From: Natronomonas marina
Lineage (GTDB): Archaea; Halobacteriota; Halobacteria; Halobacteriales; Haloarculaceae
Direction: 5' to 3'
NCBI RefSeq assembly: GCF_024298905.1
Contig: NZ_CP101154.1
Span: forward strand, 372,001-436,000
Length of the DNA: 64,000 bases
Shown here: piece by piece, positions 59,788 through 64,000 of the stretch
Numbering within the stretch: the first letter of the stretch is position 1
Layout of the letters: each line of letters opens with the position of its first letter
Translations under genes and position numbers: made by a program
Notes under the pieces: model-generated
Database searches by the model: none
Told to the model about the DNA's origin: nothing
What the model saw: the letters and a program-made list of their open reading frames with translations, nothing else

Positions 59788-60040
59788 TTACCTCTCGGGG
59801 GACTCCGAGGGGTAGACGGCCGCGTCGGACCCCTGTGCGAATATCTCGTGTATCGGGTCGGTGTCGTTCGGGAACGCCCACTCGTCGCCGTAGCACGTCC
59901 CGAAGTCGGAATCGAGCGTCAGCGACTCGACGTCGTAGACCGCTCACCGCGGGTGGTCGACGCGGTACCGCCGCCTCCGGCCGAGCCTGTCGGTGCCGAA
60001 GCCCCGGGTGTGTTCCCGCAGTACTGGCCGCGTATACCGT
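59788..60040 (-). pseudogene. Decayed 3' gene fragment with in-frame stop
   Basis: The minus-strand frame ends at TAA (59788-59790) and reads protein-like sequence: VYDVESLTLDSDFGTCYGDE, WAFPNDTDPIHEIFAQGSD and before it GFGTDRLGRRRRYRVDHPR, but an in-frame TGA separates the two. No start or upstream part is found before the promoter of the next gene at 60075. It is therefore the C-terminal remnant of a gene of unrecognised family. Confidence 0.5.
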
Positions 60041-60074
60041 GAGGAACTTCCGTCGGTGACCCCAACTACCCGGT

Positions 60075-60785
60075 ATGGTCGTTCCACTGGAGATGGGCTG
60101 GCGCCACCTGCTGTTCGAGAACTGGCCGGTCGATCCGGAGTCGATGAACGCCCATCTCCCCGCGTCGCTCAGCGCGGACACTCACGACGGGAGCGCGTGG
60201 CTCTCGGTGGTCCCGTTCACGAACGTCGCCGTCCGGCCGAAGGGGGTCCCGCGACCGCTCGGCGTGCGGCTCCCTGAAATCAACGTCCGGACGTACGTCA
60301 TCCGTGACGGCGTGCCGAGCGTCTACTTCTTCAGCCTGGACGCACAGGGGCTCGCCAGCGTCACCGGTGCCCGCCTGTTCCATCACCTCCCGTACTACTA
60401 CGCCCGGATCGCGCTGGAGATGAGCGACGGCCGCGTCCGGTTCGAGAGCCGGCGTCGCCATCCCGGTGCCCGTCCCGGCCACTACGAGGCCACGTACTGG
60501 CCGACCGGCGAACCGTTCGACGCACCGACGGATCCGCTGGCGGAGTTTCTCGTCGAGCGCTATCGCTTCTACACCGAAGCGCCCGACGGGTCACTCCGCT
60601 ACACCGACGTCGATCACGACACATGGACGCTGTACCCGGCCGCCGCGACCGTCGAAACCGATACGCTGTTGCGAGCCGATGGCTTCGCCCGCCCGGACGA
60701 AGAGCCAGTGTGCTACTACAGCCCGGGGCTGGACGTCGTCGCGTCTCGGAGCAAACGGCTGGAGGAAGACACGGATGACCGCTGA
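60075..60785 (+). CDS. DUF2071 family protein (YqjF-like)
   Basis: A 236-residue protein of the DUF2071 family: GWRHLLFENWPVDPESMNAH, WLSVVPFTNVAVRPKGVPRP, EINVRTYVIRDGVPSVYFFS, LFHHLPYYYARIALEMSDGR and a final YYSPGLDVVASRSKRL. The fold resembles acetoacetate decarboxylase, but the function is unknown. Its last codons overlap (ATGACCGCTGA) the start of a broken DCC-family gene, a gene pair that is normally found together; this suggests a thiol-disulfide or envelope role. Confidence 0.85.
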   Translation: MVVPLEMGWRHLLFENWPVDPESMNAHLPASLSADTHDGSAWLSVVPFTNVAVRPKGVPRPLGVRLPEINVRTYVIRDGVPSVYFFSLDAQGLASVTGARLFHHLPYYYARIALEMSDGRVRFESRRRHPGARPGHYEATYWPTGEPFDAPTDPLAEFLVERYRFYTEAPDGSLRYTDVDHDTWTLYPAAATVETDTLLRADGFARPDEEPVCYYSPGLDVVASRSKRLEEDTDDR

Positions 60786-61076
60786 GACGGATACCGAGAC
60801 AAGGGCCGCAGGACGAGGCGGTCGTGTTGTTCGACGGGGTCTGTAACGGGCTCGTTGCCTTTCTGCCCTCTCGAGATCCCGACGGGCGACTCCAGTTCGC
60901 CGCGGTGCAGTCCGACGCGGGACAGGAACTGCTGGCCCGGTACGTGTCGGTCGGCTCCTCCCGAGCGGCGTCCGTGAGCCCCTGTACGACGTCGTCGCCG
61001 ACAACCGCGACGACTGGTTCGGGTGGAACGATCAGTGTACGATTCCGACGAGGCCGTCAGCGACCGGTTTCTCTAG
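60775..61076 (+). pseudogene. Broken DCC-family thiol-disulfide oxidoreductase (DUF393)
   Basis: Successive frames together spell the family: VVLFDGVCN (from 60821), DPDGRLQFAAVQSDAGQELL, then in another frame EPLYDVVADNRDDWFGWNDQ and finally EAVSDRFL with stop TAG at 61074-61076. A shift near 60800, loss of the second cysteine of CNLC and several residues after it, missing codons near 60950 and one more shift near 61050 disable it. The start ATG at 60775 overlaps the DUF2071 stop. It is inactive as read. Confidence 0.75.
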
Positions 61077-61504
61077 GTTACAGCGACCGCGAGATGAAAC
61101 ACGCCGATGAGCGTGAACCCTGCTGCGACCAGCCGATCGTCCGGTCGGGAACCCATGTGACGCTGTGTCGCTGCACGGAGAAACCACCAGCCAGCGATCC
61201 ACACGAGCAGGTACGGCGCGAACCACGCCGAAAGCCAGCGCGACGCGAGTAGATCGAGAACCCCGATCGAAACGAGGGTGTAGCTGACGGCGTGGTTCAT
61301 AATCTGCGCGATTCCGCGGACATCCGATCGCTTCGTCTGGTACGTGACGACGAGCAGATTCAGCGGACGCAGCGAGTCGCCCTCCACTGGTATCGCACCG
61401 TCGAAATCCAGTAGCCACGGCATGGCGAAGTGAACGGTTCCCAGAACGACGGTGAACGTACCGCAGATGAGGAACCCAGCCGCAAGAACGAGGTCGGAGA
61501 CCAT
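61073..61504 (-). CDS. Four-helix membrane protein
   Basis: A 143-residue protein with four hydrophobic helices: LVLAAGFLICGTFTVVLGTV, then AVSYTLVSIGVLDLLASRWL, APYLLVWIAGWWFLRAATQR and LVAAGFTLIGVFHLAVAVT. The polar HFAMPWLLDFDGAIPVEGDS loop lies after helix 1. I chose the Met at 61504; an in-frame Met at 61552 would add 16 mostly polar residues. Its stop overlaps the end of the broken DCC gene. No family is recognised. The transposase gene lies 100 bp upstream. Confidence 0.65.
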   Translation of the reverse strand: MVSDLVLAAGFLICGTFTVVLGTVHFAMPWLLDFDGAIPVEGDSLRPLNLLVVTYQTKRSDVRGIAQIMNHAVSYTLVSIGVLDLLASRWLSAWFAPYLLVWIAGWWFLRAATQRHMGSRPDDRLVAAGFTLIGVFHLAVAVT

Positions 61505-61604
61505 CGGTGGACGGATGTTCGGCCGGAGGGGTATTGGAATTTGGTATCCCACCGACGTGCCACCTGGGACGAGTCAAGGCGGGTCAGTCCTCGGTAATTG
61601 AGCC

Positions 61605-63467
61605 TCAGTTCTCAAATTCAGGATGGCCTTCGAGACGGAACGGATAGCCATCTCCGAACACCTCTCGAACAATGTTACTTCGAACTGATAGATCTCGCAC
61701 TTCTCCGATATCAATGTCCTCCATGTCAAGCAGCATGGCGATCATCAACTGGTTGGCGGTGAAGGGGTAACGCCCCTGGTCATCTTTCACCGGGCGGTCG
61801 TTCTCCACAGCGTACTTCACGTTCGACGCCATCCACATCGCGTTGTAGATGAACGCCATGCTGGCGATAAATTCTCGCTGGCTCCGGAGTTCGCTTGCCG
61901 ACTTCGCGGTGAAATCGTGTTTCATCAGTCGATAGGATGTCTCCACCGCCCAACGCTGCCGATATCGTCGCCCGATCTCCAACCCGCCGAACTGCTCGGG
62001 ATTGAGGTTGGTGTAGTAGACCTCCCAATTCCCCTGGTCTTCGGTTCCGGTGTCAGCCCTGGAGATACGTTTCTCCGACGGCATCGTGATGAGCCACGAC
62101 TCGGCCTCGCTTTCCGGGACTTCCTCACCGATGCGAACGTCGTATCCCGCTGCATTGTAGTCCAGGTCGTTGTAAATCGCGCCTTCCTTGAGTTCCCTCA
62201 CGATAGAGGGCATACGCCCTCGCAGACGGGAAATGAAGTCGAGGCTGTGATTTTCGAGACACTCGTGCATTCCGCGACCGTAGAATCCCCCGTCCATACA
62301 GACGACATCAGGCTCAACGTACTGATCGGCGTAGGTGAGCAGTTCGTCTATCTGGTGCTCGATGTTCCCGCGGCGCTGGATGCTCTTCGCGGCCAGCGTC
62401 ACGGGTATCTCGACGTTGGCGAGGCTCACGGACGCGATCTGGAACGCGTAGGCGCTCCCCGCCTTCTCATTCACACCCTCGACGCCGATGGGCTGGTCTT
62501 CGTGCGGAATCTCATCCCGGTCGAGCGGCTCCCCGTTCTTGTTTTTCTGGTTCGAGTGCCGACCGTACCACATGATATTCGTGAGGTCCACGGCGATATC
62601 GGTCGTCTCGGGCAGGTAGCCGTACTCATCGATTACGGTAATGATCGACTCCAAGGCGGCGAGGTACATCTTCCGCAGTTTGAGCATGTCATACTCGCGG
62701 AGCTGGTTCCAGAGCGTTTTGAAGCCGGGCACGTCTCGGTAGTAAAAGTACGGGAGAAACCGGAGTGATTCCTCGGCGTCGTTGGGGTGGATGTTGCACA
62801 GCCCGGCGATCTCCATCAGCTTGAACAACTGCCACTTGGGGTACGTGACCCGTGACTCGTCCCGGTCCAGCTGGAAATACTGGTACGCTCTCTTCCGCAT
62901 CTCGCGCGAGATGAGCACGAGCGGCGGCTCTCCGCGCCCGTCGGCTGAGGATTCCGGCAGCGTGACGACCTCGTCGTTGTCCTCCAGTTCCTCTAGGACC
63001 TCCCGAACCTCGGTACGTACCTCACCGCCGAGTTGTTTCTCGACTTCCTCACTGATGCGCTCGATTGTGTTTTCGGTGACGGTGTCGTTCAGGCCGAGAT
63101 GTTCCGCAACGCCGTCCTTCAACTCCTCTTCGATGGCGTAGTCCTTCGAGGCGGTGAGGGACCGGTAGAGATAGAGCCGTGCGGCGTCCTCCCTGTCGAG
63201 TTTGTACCAGTTCTTCTCCAGCTTCCAGAACGGGAGGGTGTCGGTGACGAGGTCAAGCTCGCCAACGGCTTCGGCTGGATCGAAGCCCTGGTCCAGGTAG
63301 GCCTGAAGCTGCTCCGAGATGGATGCCATCGGCCACCTCTTTGCGTGTAGCAGCTCGAAACCAAGCATCAGGAGTGCCTTCGAGTTATCAGGGAACTCTG
63401 CCGCCAGCTCGGGATTCGACGAAAAGTCGAGATCGATAGATCCAAACTCCTGTGGAGGATTCGGCAC
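61605..63467 (-). mobile_element. IS4-superfamily transposase gene (620 residues)
   Basis: A complete DDE transposase starting with GTG at 63467. The IS4-type motif Y-x2-R-x3-E-x6-K is exact in YRQRWAVETSYRLMK. The second acidic residue is in PDVVCMDGGFYGRG; an earlier Asp in DIAVDLTNIMWYGRHS is the likely first. The long N-terminal region (residues 1-270) is acidic and helical. TTTATAACC, 30 bp upstream of the GTG, is the probable promoter. I could not find convincing terminal inverted repeats on either side, so the element's ends are undefined. GC content is lower than in the core region. Confidence 0.85.
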
Positions 63468-63520
63468 GCTTCCGGGACGTTACTGCTGTATAGGTTATAA
63501 ATTAGCAGGTGTCACCTATC

Positions 63521-63643
63521 ATGCATCCCGACTTCACCCTCCGCACCGTAGTACTGCGATGGGCTCCGGTATTGGGCCTCTTCCCGGTCATCGCTGGCAT
63601 CGTACTCGTCGGCACAACTTATTCACTCAATGAGCGGCAATAG
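63521..63643 (+). CDS. Possible 40-residue single-helix membrane protein
   Basis: The frame MHPDFTLRTVVLRW plus a hydrophobic run (LGLFPVIAGIVLVGTTYSL) ending NERQ. The palindrome AGGTG-T-CACCT ends 4 bp before the ATG, and a TATA-like TTATAAATT is upstream, though that box also serves the divergent transposase. Short and unconserved as far as I can judge; it could be a real small membrane protein or chance. Confidence 0.35.
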   Translation: MHPDFTLRTVVLRWAPVLGLFPVIAGIVLVGTTYSLNERQ

Positions 63644-63647
63644 AGTT

Positions 63648-64000
63648 CTACGTCGGTTTGATAGATTCGGTTGCTTCCTGTTCCTGAGTACGTACAACCT
63701 CCTCGAACTCACGCATGAACTCATCGACGGTGTTTCCCATGATGACGACAGGCTCGCCCTCTGCGAGAAGATCGGTCAGCACAGTCTCGGCGTCGCTTCC
63801 TTTGTCGTGTCGGGTGACCGGCAGCTCGGTATTCTCAGCGAACGCACGCGTATTGGCCCCGCCAACGTGGGCGCTATCGATGTGGCCTTGATCGTAGAGG
63901 AGGTCAACGTACTCTGCGAACGAGGCGGTTCGACCCCGCCGGTCTCGGCGGAGATAGACGAACGGCAGTATCTGTTCGTCTTCCGAAACGAGTGCCTGAC
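63648..64000 (-). CDS. C-terminal part of a CapB/PgsB-like Mur ligase (5' end outside window)
   Basis: A partial frame of about 117 codons ending at TAG (63648-63650). It reads ALVSEDEQILPFVYLRRDRR, GRTASFAEYVDLLYDQGHID, NTRAFAENTELPVTRHDKGS and EGEPVVIMGNTVDEFMREFE. The RxDRxxRTxxF segment and the late GNT/GNI position resemble poly-gamma-glutamate synthase CapB/PgsB. The ATP-binding part would be off the window, so the call is tentative. If correct, capC should follow on the same strand, but the transposase region is there instead. Confidence 0.45.
   Translation of the reverse strand, partial: QALVSEDEQILPFVYLRRDRRGRTASFAEYVDLLYDQGHIDSAHVGGANTRAFAENTELPVTRHDKGSDAETVLTDLLAEGEPVVIMGNTVDEFMREFEEVVRTQEQEATESIKPT

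Noticed and set aside
61505-63520. Terminal inverted repeats and target duplication of the transposase element
   Set aside because: Comparison of both flanks gave only short matches such as TAATT; no convincing ends, so the element boundaries are left undefined.
1-64000. CRISPR arrays, rRNA and tRNA genes
   Set aside because: No regularly spaced direct repeats and no complete tRNA cloverleaf or rRNA stretch were seen on reading both strands.

Overview
The window looks like the chromosome of an extremely halophilic archaeon (class Halobacteria). It is very GC-rich, and its predicted proteins are strongly acidic. It carries class III signal-peptide archaellins with an arlCE-F-G-H-I-J operon, a CetZ tubulin, a haloarchaeal GfcR-type regulator, archaeal ribosomal proteins (L39e, L31e, LX/L18Ae), aIF6, prefoldin alpha, FtsY and TiaS. 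Genes are dense. Many neighbours overlap by ATGA or GTGA, and several starts sit about 25-30 bp after a TATA element, as expected for leaderless transcripts. I cannot name the genus from sequence alone.

Layout. 1-4.6 kb: end of a sulfatase, a ketopantoate reductase, an IscU/SufU scaffold, small zinc-ribbon and helical proteins, and a PadR-like regulator. 4.6-9.2 kb, minus strand: three tandem archaellins followed by a secreted protein, a large multi-spanning membrane protein and an acidic protein, probably one transcript. 9.2-9.55 kb: a divergent control region with nested inverted repeats. 9.5-16.2 kb, plus strand: the archaellum motor operon and a separate ArlD/E-like protein. 16.2-23.5 kb: SufS, an enolase-superfamily enzyme, a 7TM histidine kinase, TPR and DUF424 proteins, and CetZ. 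23.6-27.3 kb: ThpR and a three-subunit proton-translocating transhydrogenase. 27.4-31.5 kb: the archaeal translation/secretion cluster, split by a reverse-oriented quinone oxidoreductase and a dispersed repeat. 32-41.9 kb: an enoyl-CoA hydratase, a VOC dioxygenase, a DHH nuclease, hemD-cobA-hemC, an XRE-type regulator and TiaS. 42-52 kb: threonine synthase, an aspartoacylase-family enzyme, citrate synthase, PyrE, a GfcR-like regulator, a purine permease, an ASST-like protein, glutaredoxin and a NUDIX hydrolase. 52.3-59 kb: hemL, a TenA-like protein, an Lrp regulator, an Amt-PII fusion, hemB and a DedA protein. 59.3-64 kb: an accessory, decaying end with two pseudogenes, a DUF2071 gene, a 620-residue IS4-type transposase and the C-terminal part of a probable CapB/PgsB-like ligase.

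How it works together. Tetrapyrrole synthesis is well represented: HemL makes aminolevulinate, HemB makes porphobilinogen, HemC and HemD make uroporphyrinogen III, and the methyltransferase diverts it to sirohaem and cobalamin. The archaellum locus has filament subunits on one strand and motor/export proteins on the other. Nitrogen entry is represented by one polypeptide that joins an ammonium channel to its PII regulator.

The least expected signals are non-coding. They are: (i) a structured element of about 115 bp with its own TATA box, present twice (16.7 and 43.5 kb), a candidate small-RNA family; (ii) a 25-bp dyad motif at four intergenic places between 32.8 and 39.5 kb; (iii) a 21-bp palindrome repeated at both ends of the motor operon; (iv) a diverged repeat of about 102 bp, present twice, one copy with perfect 16-bp terminal inverted repeats. 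These rest on hand alignment within this window only.
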